Positions 34,707 to 44,165 of a stretch of 64,000 bases of DNA are shown here, one piece after another (within the stretch, counting starts at the first letter, position 1; each line of letters opens with the position of its first letter). Below the pieces are notes generated by a model. It was given only the letters and a program-made list of their open reading frames with translations, made no database searches and had not been told where the DNA came from. The translations under genes and the position numbers were made by a program. The stretch is from Rheinheimera riviphila (GTDB taxonomy: Bacteria; Pseudomonadota; Gammaproteobacteria; Enterobacterales; Alteromonadaceae): assembly GCF_004005945.1 (NCBI RefSeq), contig NZ_SACS01000020.1, forward strand, positions 28,017 to 92,016. The letters are read 5' to 3'.

Positions 34707-36755
34707 CTACTGTATCGGAATAAACTCTATCGCCGCGCCACCACCGGGCTGCAGCTTTAACTCAATGGTACTACCGGCTTTCACCACACTTTTAGTGATC
34801 TGATAGGCCATTGGTTTGGTTTCCCAGTGGGCGTCCGGGGCGTCAAGGTAGCTAATCATTTGATAGCTTTGGCCAGCTTTGAGGAAATCTAATTTTACAC
34901 TCAGCTCCCGCGCCTGTTCGTTGCTGGTGGCGCCTAAGTACCAGTTTGCTGAGTGTTTATCCTGGCGCGCGATCACCAGATACTCACCGATTTTCCCTTG
35001 TAACGCTTTGCTTTGTTGCCAGTCGGTCGGTACCGCGTCGATAAAAGCAAAGGCCGGATGTCCTTGATAATTCTCCGGTAAATCGGCGGCCATTTGCAGC
35101 GGGCTATATAAAGTCACATAAAGCGCCAACTGATTGGCCAGGGTCGAAGGAACCCGGTTATTCGGGCGATGTTGTTGATAATTAAAATTAAAAATACCCG
35201 GGGTAAAGTCGATAGGGCCTGCCAGACCCCGGGTAAAGGGGATAATCACCGTATGGTTCGGTAGGTTGCCGCTGTCCGGACTGCCGCCGTTGTATTCCAT
35301 ACCGCGGACACATTCGCGGGTCATTAAATTCGGATAAGTGCGGCTGAGGCCGGTATCTTTCACCGTTTCATGGGCGTTCACCATCACGCCATAACGCGCC
35401 GCGGTTTCGGTGACGCGCCCGAAGTGCTCAACCATATACTGGCCGTGGTGCCACTGGTTTTGATCAACCCGGGTGCCGACATAACCCATCTTCACTGAGT
35501 TCACGCCAAGCTGTTGATAAAGCTTAAAAGCCTCGTCCATTTGTTGTTCGTAATACTGCACCCCGGCGGCGGTTTCATGATGACCAATCAACCGTACGCC
35601 TTTTGCTTTGGCATAAGCCGCAACCTTGTTGATATCAAAACCGGCCACCGCTTTGGTGAAACTAAAAGTCGGCGGACGTTGCCACCATTCACCTTCCCAG
35701 CCTTGGTTCCAGCCTTCGACTAACACACCGTCGATATCGTGTTGGCTGGCAAAATCAATATATTGCAGCGCGCGTTCGGTGGTTGCGCCCTGAAGAGGGC
35801 CGGGTGACCAGTCTTTCTGGCCGATATGCATTTCCCACCAGATGCCGATATATTTGCCTGGTTTGATATAACCCAGCTCGACGTCTTTTGCTGGTGGCTC
35901 GTTTAAGTTCAGGATCAGATCTGAATCGAGCAGCGCTACTTCCGAGTCCGCCACCTGAATGGTTCGCCACGGTGTGCTAAACGGCGTTTGGGTATAGACC
36001 TTATCGCCATTGGCCCAGGGTACTAAATCGGCGGTGAGCGTGATGTGGTTATCGGTGATATTACGCAGCGTCATCGAGGCGTAATTGACCAGCGCCGCTT
36101 CGTGTACCGCAATTGCAATACCTTCGTCGGTCAGCGTCAGCGGCGTATGGGCCACATCGATGGAGCTTAATGCCGAGTTTAAATACTGATATTCAAAACG
36201 TTGATTGCGATAGGCCGGGATCCACCAGGCTTTAAAATTACGGGCAAAAGCAAATTCGGTGAGTTCGTTGCTGATGACGACTTTGTTTAAATGCGGCTGC
36301 GCTGGCAGATGGTAGCGAAAGGCGATGCCGTCGTTATAAGCGCGGAAAATCAGCTGTAGTTGCCGTGGGTTGGTGCCGGTTTCAATCGCATCCACCACCA
36401 GCTCGGCGAAGTGATCCACAATAGTCGCGCGTTGTCCCCACACCGGCTGCCAGCTGGTATTGTTGGTGCGTGGCGTCACTTTCAGCACTTTTAAATTCGC
36501 CTGCAGCGCTGGTTGATCTTTAAACGCCATCCCCAAGCGGGACGGTTTTAACACCGGGCGGCCTTTAAAACTAAGCTGATAACTAAAGGCTTGGCCGTCC
36601 AAAGCTAAGGCGAGCGTCAACGCTTGATCCGGCGATTGCAGCTGCCATTGTTGCGGCGCGTCACTGGTTTTGGTGCTGGCCGTTGTGTTGGCGGCCCAGC
36701 CACTGCTGCAATAACCAACCATCACTAATAAAAGCATTGGTAAAAATCGGGTCAT
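34707..36755 (-). CDS. Glycoside hydrolase family 97 (alpha-glucosidase type)
   Basis: 682 residues from ATG 36755 (AAGGA, 7-nt spacer), with signal peptide MTRFLPMLLLVMVGYCSSGWA. It has the GH97 plan: N-terminal beta-supersandwich (LGMAFKDQPAL region), a central barrel with GIWWEMHIGQKDW, VEGWNQGWEGEW and NAHETVKDTGLSRTYPN carrying candidate acidic residues, and a C-terminal beta domain. Known relatives (SusB) release glucose from alpha-glucans in the periplasm. The last gene of the TonB receptor, halogenase, GH97 block, all leftward, with a 40-bp gap to the halogenase. I cannot tell inverting from retaining members by eye. Confidence 0.93.
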   Translation of the reverse strand: MTRFLPMLLLVMVGYCSSGWAANTTASTKTSDAPQQWQLQSPDQALTLALALDGQAFSYQLSFKGRPVLKPSRLGMAFKDQPALQANLKVLKVTPRTNNTSWQPVWGQRATIVDHFAELVVDAIETGTNPRQLQLIFRAYNDGIAFRYHLPAQPHLNKVVISNELTEFAFARNFKAWWIPAYRNQRFEYQYLNSALSSIDVAHTPLTLTDEGIAIAVHEAALVNYASMTLRNITDNHITLTADLVPWANGDKVYTQTPFSTPWRTIQVADSEVALLDSDLILNLNEPPAKDVELGYIKPGKYIGIWWEMHIGQKDWSPGPLQGATTERALQYIDFASQHDIDGVLVEGWNQGWEGEWWQRPPTFSFTKAVAGFDINKVAAYAKAKGVRLIGHHETAAGVQYYEQQMDEAFKLYQQLGVNSVKMGYVGTRVDQNQWHHGQYMVEHFGRVTETAARYGVMVNAHETVKDTGLSRTYPNLMTRECVRGMEYNGGSPDSGNLPNHTVIIPFTRGLAGPIDFTPGIFNFNYQQHRPNNRVPSTLANQLALYVTLYSPLQMAADLPENYQGHPAFAFIDAVPTDWQQSKALQGKIGEYLVIARQDKHSANWYLGATSNEQARELSVKLDFLKAGQSYQMISYLDAPDAHWETKPMAYQITKSVVKAGSTIELKLQPGGGAAIEFIPIQ

Positions 36756-36795
36756 CTTATGGTCCTTCATCAACGCAGAAGCTGGTTATTGCTTG

Positions 36796-38277
36796 TTATT
36801 GTTTGGTATAGCGCAGGAGGAATTCATCATGCGACAGCATCTGCGCCAGCGGTTGTTGTTTGGCGCCACGGATTTTCTGCAGTGTTTGCAGCAGTTGCGC
36901 GTCCGGTACGGCTTTGGCTGCCGGATGATAATCGCGGGGTGCAATGCCTTGCCCCAGCATCACCTGCAGCCAGGAGGCGTCGCGGAAAATGTCATTCTGG
37001 TCGTTAAAAATGGCGGCAGTTTCCTGAAATAACGCGATTTTTTCGGTCAGCCGTGCCGGGATGGCCATCTGGCGCATATCCCGCCAAAACTTAGAATCGT
37101 CCCGTTGATTGACATGGTAATGCAGCACAATAAAGTCGCGGACGGTTTCAAATTCTTGTTTAGAATCAGCGTTGTAATAATCAATCACTGTTTGCGAAAT
37201 TTGCTGATGCGGGAACATTTTCAGCAGCCGCACAATGCCGGACTGAATTAAATGAATACTGGTCGATTCCAGTGGTTCCAGAAAACCTGAGGATAACCCA
37301 ATCGACACCACGTTTTTGCACCATTGCTGCATGGTGCGACCGGTCTGAAAAGAGATTTTGCGTGGTTCGGCCAAAGCTTTTGAGTCGAGATTTCCCATCA
37401 AGGTGTGATGAGCTTCATCGTCCGACAAATAATCCGAGCAATACACCAAGCCATTGCCATTGCGGTGGGTCAGCGGAATTCGCCATTGCCAGCCTACTTT
37501 ATGCGCGATGCTGCGGGTGTAGGGCAGGGTTTGGGCGAAGCGTTCGCTCGGCACGGCGAGGGCGCTATTGGCCGGTAAATACTGGCTCCAGTTTTCAAAG
37601 GCCACGCCGAGGGTTTTGCGGATCAGTAAAGCGCGTAGTCCGGTGCAATCGATAAATAAATCACCGTCGATTTGCCGCCCGTCCTTGAGATGCAAGCTGC
37701 GGATATGGCCACTCATCGCATCTTGCTGTATATGCTCAATCATGCCTTCGGTGCGCACCACGCCTGCTTTTTCGGCAATTTTGCGTAAATAGCGGCCATA
37801 TAAACCCGAATCAAAATGATAGGCATAGGGCATTTCGTACAGCGGATTTGGGGTTTTGATAATGTTAAATTTGCCTTGTTCGGCACAAAGGAAATTCAGG
37901 TCAAAATCCCATAATGATTCGGTGAGACCAGCCTTTTTTGCCTGTAACCAATAATGCTGAAACGGGCAAAAACCTAACTGGGCGCCTGGTGCGCCAAAGG
38001 TGTGATAATAACTTTCACCTTTAGTTTTCCAGTTTTCAAATTTAATCGCGAGTTTAATAGTGGCTTTGGTTTCGCGTAAAAACTCCGCTTCATCAAGGCC
38101 AAGATATTGATTAAACACCTGAATGGGCGGAATAGTCGCTTCACCAACGCCGATAATGCCGATATCGTCAGATTCCACCAGCTCGACATCAATTTGCTGG
38201 TGCAGCACTTTTTTCAATAATGCGGCCGCCATCCAGCCAGCAGTGCCGCCGCCTGCAATCACAACTTTTTTTATCAT
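36796..38277 (-). CDS. Flavin-dependent halogenase family protein (tryptophan halogenase-like)
   Basis: 493 residues, cytoplasmic. The FAD-binding GGGTAGW is at residues 9-15, the conserved Lys of the halogenase active site corresponds to Lys75 (ATIKLAIKF), and the family motif WxWxIP is at residues 263-268 (WQWRIP). These features predict a FADH2-dependent enzyme making hypohalous acid for halogenation. In this family many members next to TonB receptors act on substrates other than tryptophan, or have no known one. No flavin reductase lies nearby. Confidence 0.92.
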   Translation of the reverse strand: MIKKVVIAGGGTAGWMAAALLKKVLHQQIDVELVESDDIGIIGVGEATIPPIQVFNQYLGLDEAEFLRETKATIKLAIKFENWKTKGESYYHTFGAPGAQLGFCPFQHYWLQAKKAGLTESLWDFDLNFLCAEQGKFNIIKTPNPLYEMPYAYHFDSGLYGRYLRKIAEKAGVVRTEGMIEHIQQDAMSGHIRSLHLKDGRQIDGDLFIDCTGLRALLIRKTLGVAFENWSQYLPANSALAVPSERFAQTLPYTRSIAHKVGWQWRIPLTHRNGNGLVYCSDYLSDDEAHHTLMGNLDSKALAEPRKISFQTGRTMQQWCKNVVSIGLSSGFLEPLESTSIHLIQSGIVRLLKMFPHQQISQTVIDYYNADSKQEFETVRDFIVLHYHVNQRDDSKFWRDMRQMAIPARLTEKIALFQETAAIFNDQNDIFRDASWLQVMLGQGIAPRDYHPAAKAVPDAQLLQTLQKIRGAKQQPLAQMLSHDEFLLRYTKQ

Positions 38278-38322
38278 CAGATGACCCTGATTTCAGATTT
38301 TCGGGCTTTCGTAAAAGTAGAT

Positions 38323-38372
38323 CTCATCATGCCGCGACCGGTTATTGTGACCGAAACATGCGGCATGATGAG
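38323..38372. promoter_or_regulatory. 13-bp perfect hairpin between TonB receptor and halogenase genes
   Basis: CTCATCATGCCGC and GCGGCATGATGAG flank a 24-nt loop in the gap between the receptor stop and the halogenase start. There is no U-run, so it may be an mRNA-stability or attenuation element lowering expression of the two enzyme genes relative to the receptor. Confidence 0.5.
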
Positions 38373-38418
38373 CTCCTGTTCAACTGGCGAATATCACGCC
38401 TTGGCCAAATGATCCCAC

Positions 38419-41322
38419 TCAATAAAACGAGTAATTAAAGTTCAGCATATAGGTCGGGCCAAACTGCCGGCGCAAGGTCACAATGCCATTGGCATCCACG
38501 GTTTCTTCGTCGACATCCGTCAGATTGCTGCCTTGCAGGGACACGCGCAGACCTTTCAGATAGTCGATATCACTTTCGGCAAAATCGTAGCTGATTTGTG
38601 CATCCAGCAAGCGCACCCCTTTGCGGTTAGCCGTTTCGATTTTATTCGAACCACCACGTTGATAGGTCAGGAAATCTGAGCGATCCGTTCCGGCTAAACG
38701 CACTTCAAAACCGTTGCGTTCATAGTAGGCGGTCAGCGAATAGACTTTATCCGACTGGCCGGGAATAGCAGCACCGTCCTGCAGTTTGGCGTCAATTAAG
38801 GTGGCCGAAGCCGCAACCCCAAAACCTTCCAGCATGTCATGAACCACGCTCAGCGGCAGATTGGTGGTCAGCTCGGTGCCTTTGACTTTACCGGTTAAAC
38901 CATCTTCAAAAAACGAGGAAAAACCGTAATTTGGTGGCGTCGCGATATCACCAACATTGTACGGTCGATCCAACGGACCATAGTTGCCGGCGGTATCAAT
39001 CACCCGGTTGTGGAAGTTTGGAATGTAATAGTTGGCGCCGCCGTTGCCTGGATCGTTGGTGAAATCGATCAGCGCATTGCCATCGCGGGTCCAGTTGACG
39101 AGGTCTTTGTAAAACACCGCCAGTGAAATATAACCTTCAGTTTCAAAGTACTTCTCAAACGATAAATCAAAGTTATTCGATTCCAGCGGTCTTAACTCCG
39201 GGTTACCGGCAAATTTTGACCAGGGCGAACCATAGGTTTGCACCGCGGCCTGACTGTTTGGAATGGTAATTAAATCAATGTTTTGGTCGAACTTCACAAA
39301 GCCAGACGCTTTCATCTGATCGATGCGGGCACGGCTGATAGTTTTGTTGGCTGCGGCGCGGACAAAGGTATTGTCCAGTACTTCAACACTGACATTCAGA
39401 CTTGGCAACACATGGCTGTAACTGGCGCCAGACTCGACCAGACAACGGGCGTCGGTCTGGTTGTTGTTGTCATCATCACAAACTTTAAAGTTCGGGCCAA
39501 CCACACCAATAAAACCTGAGGATGTTTGATCGGTATCGACATACTGCAAGCCAATATTACCCAGCACCGGCAAGCCAGAAAGCTCAGTGTCAAAATCGGC
39601 TTTGACGTATAAAGTCGTCACTTCTTCATTCACATCATAAGTGTCACCCAAGCGATCCGGTTCCAGTAAACCAGCATCATTTAGCTTGTAAGTACCATCA
39701 AAATAAGGTGCAAAACCATCGTATGCCACAACCTGTCCCAAACCGGCCCAGCTTAAATCAGCCAGACCCAGCCGGTATTTCTCCGGAATGGCAGTCGAAA
39801 ACGGGTAAGCAGTCGATGTGGCGAAAAAGCCTTTGTTGATTTTGTCTTTAAAACGGTCGCTGTAATTCACCCCGGCAGTGAATTTGGTGAATACACCCAG
39901 TTCAATATTGCCCTGGAATTCCAGTCGTGCTGTGGTCAGCTCTTCGCTAAAATCGGCGTAATTCATAAAGCCGTCTTGTGCGTTTAAAAAACTGTACGGC
40001 GTGCCGGAAGCTTGTAACACGTTGGTCTGGAACTGGCTGGCTAAACTGGCCAGACTGCCGCCCCAGACTTGTGGTCCGGTCAGCTGCAGCGCATTTGGAT
40101 CGGCAAAAGCACCTAAGCCAGTCAAACCAGTAAAGAACACGCCGTTTTGGCTCATCTGGAATTCACGTGAACCGAGCTGGGCGTTGGTTAAAGCGCCTGA
40201 ACGCGCGAGGCCGGCATAAGACTCACCGCGTAAATCACGTTTGCTCGATTGGCTATTGGCCACATCCAACATCACTTGCCAGTCGTCATTCAGTTGATAT
40301 TCGATGTTCAGGCCAAATGCTTCTAAATCGCCGTCTTTTTGCAGCGGATCGGTACGTAGTACCGGATTGGCGTTAATCTGGGTACCTTTGGCGGTGGTGC
40401 CGCTGCCGGTAACATTCGCCGACGAAAACGGCTCGATAAAACCACGGAGTACGCCAGAATCGGCGTAATCGATTTTCAGCGCGTCGAACACGAAGTTGAT
40501 TTTGTCATTTGGCTGGTACTGTAGCACCGCAGAAATGGTATCGCGTTCGAGCTTGGTGCTGATCGATTGGATATCCAGACCGCTGGGTAACACCTGGCCT
40601 GCATCATTGGTGCTATAACCCCAAACCCCATATTTACGTTGGTTGTTGGGCGACTCGGTGGTCGCGGCGGCAACGGCTAAACCGATGGTATCGTCGGCAA
40701 ATTTCTCGACAAAAGACAGCGCAAATCTTTTACCTTTGGCATCAAATTCCGGGTTATCTGAACCCTGGCTGCCGGACTCATAACTGCCGTTCAGGGTTAA
40801 GGTTTCTTTGGCTTGTAACGGTCGGGCGGTCTTTAAATCGACGGTGCCGCCAATGCCTTGCACCATTAGCGTGGCATCGGAAGTTTTGTAGATGGTGGCA
40901 CCGGTCATAATTTCTGATGGGTATAAATCGTATTCGACGCCACGGTTGTCGCCGATGCCAATGAGTTCACGGCCATTGAGCGAAGTACCGGTAAAATCTT
41001 CTTTAAAACCACGCACCGAAATACCTGAAGTACGACCGCCAACCCGTTCACCGGCGAGGCCTGGTAAACGTGACAGCGATTCGGCAATTGAAGAGTCTGG
41101 CAGTTTGCCGATGTCTTCAGCGGAGATAGATTCGGTGATGGACGAGCTGTCCATTTTTTCAGCTTGTGATCGAATTAACGATCCGCGAATGCCTTTGACG
41201 GCTATCACTTCGACTTGTTCGCCATCGATGACGGCTTGTTGCGCCATGCTATGGCCAGAGAAGATGGCGCTGGAAATCGCCATCGACAGTAATGCGGGTT
41301 TAAATAGTTGTGTGTTCATCAT
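38419..41322 (-). CDS. TonB-dependent receptor, large carbohydrate-type
   Basis: 967 residues with a signal peptide (ALLSMAISSAIFSGHSMAQQ), plug domain (IEVIAVKGIRGSLIRSQAEK is the TonB-proximal segment; GVEYDLYPSEIMTGATIYK in the plug) and a barrel ending FNYSFY. The KGIRGS motif and the DSSSITESISAEDIGKLPDS segment mark the subfamily (TIGR01782-like) common in Xanthomonas, Caulobacter and Alteromonadales for uptake of oligosaccharides. Start ATG 41322 follows AAGGA by 7 nt. Together with GH97 downstream and the palindromic operator upstream, it is probably the outer-membrane port for a maltooligosaccharide or sucrose-like sugar. Confidence 0.93.
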   Translation of the reverse strand: MMNTQLFKPALLSMAISSAIFSGHSMAQQAVIDGEQVEVIAVKGIRGSLIRSQAEKMDSSSITESISAEDIGKLPDSSIAESLSRLPGLAGERVGGRTSGISVRGFKEDFTGTSLNGRELIGIGDNRGVEYDLYPSEIMTGATIYKTSDATLMVQGIGGTVDLKTARPLQAKETLTLNGSYESGSQGSDNPEFDAKGKRFALSFVEKFADDTIGLAVAAATTESPNNQRKYGVWGYSTNDAGQVLPSGLDIQSISTKLERDTISAVLQYQPNDKINFVFDALKIDYADSGVLRGFIEPFSSANVTGSGTTAKGTQINANPVLRTDPLQKDGDLEAFGLNIEYQLNDDWQVMLDVANSQSSKRDLRGESYAGLARSGALTNAQLGSREFQMSQNGVFFTGLTGLGAFADPNALQLTGPQVWGGSLASLASQFQTNVLQASGTPYSFLNAQDGFMNYADFSEELTTARLEFQGNIELGVFTKFTAGVNYSDRFKDKINKGFFATSTAYPFSTAIPEKYRLGLADLSWAGLGQVVAYDGFAPYFDGTYKLNDAGLLEPDRLGDTYDVNEEVTTLYVKADFDTELSGLPVLGNIGLQYVDTDQTSSGFIGVVGPNFKVCDDDNNNQTDARCLVESGASYSHVLPSLNVSVEVLDNTFVRAAANKTISRARIDQMKASGFVKFDQNIDLITIPNSQAAVQTYGSPWSKFAGNPELRPLESNNFDLSFEKYFETEGYISLAVFYKDLVNWTRDGNALIDFTNDPGNGGANYYIPNFHNRVIDTAGNYGPLDRPYNVGDIATPPNYGFSSFFEDGLTGKVKGTELTTNLPLSVVHDMLEGFGVAASATLIDAKLQDGAAIPGQSDKVYSLTAYYERNGFEVRLAGTDRSDFLTYQRGGSNKIETANRKGVRLLDAQISYDFAESDIDYLKGLRVSLQGSNLTDVDEETVDANGIVTLRRQFGPTYMLNFNYSFY

Positions 41323-41520
41323 CCTGTTGTCCTTATCGACTTACGCTGTTTGTGATGAATTGTCGTCATGATTTGACGCAATTCTTTTTCGCAATTTTTG
41401 TCGCAAGATCAGGGGCAAAAGCATGGTTCATCGACAGTGATTTTGCCAGCAACAACGGGTACGAAATTACCAGGCTGCCGGGTCACTAGTGCTGAACTTT
41501 AAAACTTAACTTAAACACAT

Positions 41521-41534
41521 CTTAATCGTTTAAG
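41521..41534. promoter_or_regulatory. Palindromic operator CTTAATCGTTTAAG
   Basis: About 200 bp upstream of the large TonB receptor gene. It is identical (as reverse complement) to the site before the MFS gene and nearly so to that at 48989. A degenerate second copy, CTTAATCGTTTTAC, lies at 41643-41656. Confidence 0.68.
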
Positions 41535-41659
41535 TTTGAGTTTAAAAAAAACAACGCCAAGAATTTACTCCGCTTTGAACCTATGGAGTGCCGCTCTGGT
41601 GTTGTCCGTTACTTTTTTATAATTGTAGTCTTTACCCTGTCTCTTAATCGTTTTACTGC

Positions 41660-42122
41660 TGATTTAAAGAATAGTCAAGCCTGTGCAGAAAATAATCAGT
41701 TGTTGGGTGGGACTTACCTAAAAAATAGCGGGGTGGATGTCTGAGGTTTGGTTGATTGCCTGCTAAACATCGCCCATTTGCCTATCTGCTTTGCGAGTTG
41801 TCGGAATAGGTACGCCCCGGCATTTTCTATTAAAGTATGACATCATCGAACGATGGATTGCTGAAGCGGATAAACCGTTTAATTTTGATCTGCCCATCAA
41901 TTTTAAATTCTTCACAGCAAACATGAATTGTTTTTCCACAACTCGTGGGCACAATACCCTCTTTCTCGCCCTAAGCAGCAACAGATGTCGATTTATTGTT
42001 GAAGTTAATACAGGAAACGGCTAGCTTGATGTATCTAATGTAGTGAGAGAAACGGCGACTTGTGGGCCTTAATCGTTGAAACACACTGTTAGACAAATCA
42101 TATAACCAAAACGGAGCAAGTC
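41660..42122. other. Region without a supported gene
   Basis: Two short opposite frames (about 41763-42024) exist but have no ribosome site and no family resemblance. A single GTTAGAC at 42088 resembles an integron core site, without a partner. The last 40 bp carry the leader and GGAG site of the small gene at 42123. Confidence 0.4.
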
Positions 42123-42281
42123 ATGAAAGTGAAAGTGGAACTGCATTCAGGCGAAGAAAGAACATATGAAAATGCTGAACGTGTCGCAGATACCGACAAG
42201 TATAAAGTTACTATTTACGGCGAAAATGGAATCCTTGCGATTCTGAATAAAGGCGACATCAAAAACTTATTGACTGAATAA
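42123..42281 (+). CDS. Small unknown protein, 52 residues
   Basis: MKVKVELHSGEERTYENAER begins a compact, charged, beta-rich protein, with GGAG 8 nt before the ATG. Composition is typical of a folded small protein. No family recognised. Followed by a strong hairpin. Confidence 0.6.
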   Translation: MKVKVELHSGEERTYENAERVADTDKYKVTIYGENGILAILNKGDIKNLLTE

Positions 42282-42387
42282 AATTAATAAATCTGATCTG
42301 GTAATTTTTACAAACTACCCCTTTGCTAAATAGCAGAAGCTAGGGTCACCCATTAGCCGTTCCAGTGTCAATAGCAATTACGAGCCC

Positions 42388-42414
42388 GCGCGCACTGCAA
42401 AGTGCGCGTCTTTT
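42388..42414 (+). terminator. Rho-independent terminator
   Basis: CGCGCACT, loop GCAA, AGTGCGCG, then TCTTTT, about 105 bp after the small gene. Confidence 0.75.
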
Positions 42415-42467
42415 GTTCTCGAAGAGGTGAGCGAAGAGGTGAGGGTCAAGCGAAGATTTGGGAAGCT

Positions 42468-42605
42468 AGGGTCAGGTCTTGCGTTTTGCCATTTGGCCAG
42501 AATTGAAGCTAAATAACTGATCCTAATTGTGATACACCTACTTCAACCCATGCTTTTTGCCCTATTGAGCCATTCAACTAAAGGCAAAAAGCAAGACTTG
42601 ACCCC
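42468..42605. repeat. Inverted repeat pair around 90 bp, REP/IS-end-like
   Basis: AGGGTCAGGTCTTGCGTTTT on the left pairs with the complement of the right arm ending in AAGCAAGACTTGACCCC (23-bp arms, few mismatches). An inner TGCTTTTTGCC at 42551 can also pair with the right arm. This kind of arm occurs around REP-associated transposase elements; no transposase is here. It lies directly upstream of the QacE-like gene. Confidence 0.6.
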
Positions 42606-42665
42606 GCATTGCTTCGATTTCTTTAAGATTACGCCATTAACCCGATCCACATTAGGAGATATCTT

Positions 42666-43001
42666 ATGAAAGGCTGGATTTTTCTTGCTATCGCCATCCT
42701 TGGCGAAGTCATCGCAACATCCGCCTTAAAATCGAGTGAGGGCTTTACCAAGCTTGCCCCATCTGTAGTCGTGATCATCGGCTATGGCATCGCCTTTTAT
42801 TTTCTTTCTCTGGTGCTGAAATCTATCCCTGTTGGCGTTGCTTATGCTGTCTGGTCGGGGCTCGGTGTCGTCATTATTACAGCGATTGCCTGGTTGCTGC
42901 ATGGGCAAAAGCTTGATGCCTGGGGCTTTGTGGGTATGGGGCTGATCGTCAGTGGTGTTGTTATTCTAAACGTGCTTTCCAAAGCAAGCGCTCACTCATA
43001 A
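42666..43001 (+). CDS. Small multidrug resistance (SMR) efflux protein, QacE-like
   Basis: 111 residues, four membrane helices. The essential Glu14 for proton/drug antiport is in [12 protein letters not shown], and the SMR signature [13 protein letters not shown] is intact. As I recall the QacE protein of class 1 integrons, this sequence differs at only about six positions, far closer than to EmrE or SugE. AGGAG lies 9 nt before the ATG. It would export quaternary ammonium compounds as a dimer in the inner membrane. Neighbouring inverted repeats and unrelated small genes suggest acquisition. Confidence 0.93.
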   Translation: MKGWIFLAIAILGEVIATSALKSSEGFTKLAPSVVVIIGYGIAFYFLSLVLKSIPVGVAYAVWSGLGVVIITAIAWLLHGQKLDAWGFVGMGLIVSGVVILNVLSKASAHS

Positions 43002-43097
43002 AATCGGGTATTTTAGGGTGGAACAAAGAGCGGCCTGTGGCTGCTTTGACGCTCACAAGTTCGACCTGGTATTTGTCGTAAACCCCCGGAGAAAACA

Positions 43098-43739
43098 ATG
43101 TCACTAGAGACATACTTGCAAACTCATTTCGTGGACAAAACCACTTTTGCGTTGATGGTTGGCATCACCCTTGACCGTCTCGACCAACTGATATTGGCCA
43201 AAGCAATTCCTTCTGCCACCTACACTTGCGACGGGTTATCCGTTGCTTCGGCAGTGTTTGGAACTACACCGATTAATGAGTCTATCACCGGCGAGTTTTT
43301 CCGGCCTGAATGCGTTCGGTGGGTCCAGCTTGCCGCTCAGGCACCGACTGGCTCGGAGCGGGCAGCAGTGCTGTCACAACTGACAACAGAACTTCGAATT
43401 TCTCTGGCCGAGCATTCCAGCAGCAACGAAACCATTGAAACGAAGATTGAGGCTTATCTGCCTTATTTCTTTAATGGTACTTTTGGGCTTTGCATTGCAG
43501 ATCCTTCCACCGGAGCCGGTATTGTGAAAAAGGAAATGTTGCAGGAAAAGCTGATCGCACTTACTGCAAATGGCAGCATTGCAGCGCCAGTTGATGCTTC
43601 GAAACAACAGAAACAACAACTGAGCACACTTATCGACGACTACGCTGATTCTGCGATGCCTTTTTCGCCGGCTGAATATGAGCGCAGCAGCAGGAAACGG
43701 CTGGTTGATGATTTGCGCCAGACCCTGGCCAGAGCTTGA
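43098..43739 (+). CDS. Unknown protein, possibly DUF6058-like
   Basis: 213 residues, GGAG 6 nt before the ATG, no signal or membrane segment. The N-terminus LETYLQTHFVDKTTFALMVG, followed by LDRLDQLILAKAIPSATY, suggests a helix-turn-helix-like element, then FFNGTFGLCIADPSTGAGIV and a charged C-terminus. I associate this arrangement with DUF6058, but only weakly. Confidence 0.65.
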   Translation: MSLETYLQTHFVDKTTFALMVGITLDRLDQLILAKAIPSATYTCDGLSVASAVFGTTPINESITGEFFRPECVRWVQLAAQAPTGSERAAVLSQLTTELRISLAEHSSSNETIETKIEAYLPYFFNGTFGLCIADPSTGAGIVKKEMLQEKLIALTANGSIAAPVDASKQQKQQLSTLIDDYADSAMPFSPAEYERSSRKRLVDDLRQTLARA

Positions 43740-43799
43740 TTATCTAGGCCACCAAAGGGCGGCTATCACATTCAGGTATAAATCAGTCCGGAGTAAAAC

Positions 43800-44165
43800 A
43801 TGATTGGAAACAGGTCGTTGCAAACCTATCAGGGCAGTTGCCATTGTGGGGCGGTAAAGTTTGAAATTGAAACCGATTTTCCGGAACTGACGACCTGCGA
43901 CTGTTCAATCTGTCGGCGCAAAAATGCCTTGATGGTCAAAGTGCACCAATCAAAATTCCGGTTGCTGACCAGTGAAGCAGCGCTGACTGAATACCAGTTT
44001 CACACCCATACCGCGCGGCACTTTTTCTGCAAAACCTGTGGCATTTACCCTTTTCATCGCAAACGCGTTACGCCTGACCATCTGGGTATTAACGTATTTT
44101 GCCTGGAAAATTTTGATCCAACCGGCATTCCGGTGCGGCAGACTATTGGCGCGGCGATGGTTTGA
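43800..44165 (+). CDS. GFA-family protein (glutathione-dependent formaldehyde-activating enzyme/CENP-V fold)
   Basis: 121 residues with the zinc-binding cysteines of the GFA fold: CHCGAVKFE, CDCSICRRKNALM and FFCKTCGIYPFHRKR. These coordinate two zinc ions. The founding enzyme makes S-hydroxymethylglutathione, but most short members, including this, have unknown substrates. GGAG precedes the start, as in the previous gene, with a 60-bp gap, so they may share a transcript. Confidence 0.9.
   Translation: MIGNRSLQTYQGSCHCGAVKFEIETDFPELTTCDCSICRRKNALMVKVHQSKFRLLTSEAALTEYQFHTHTARHFFCKTCGIYPFHRKRVTPDHLGINVFCLENFDPTGIPVRQTIGAAMV

Noticed and set aside
41763..42024. Two short overlapping frames on opposite strands
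   Set aside because: No ribosome site, no recognisable domain, and both use rare-looking composition; treated as non-coding.
42069..42083. CTTAATCGTTGAAAC as a further sugar operator
   Set aside because: Only the left arm matches; the right arm is broken and the following gene has no sugar link.
42088..42094. GTTAGAC resembling an integron attC core near the QacE-like gene
   Set aside because: No complementary RYYYAAC partner with inner sites, and no integrase; a 7-bp match is expected by chance.
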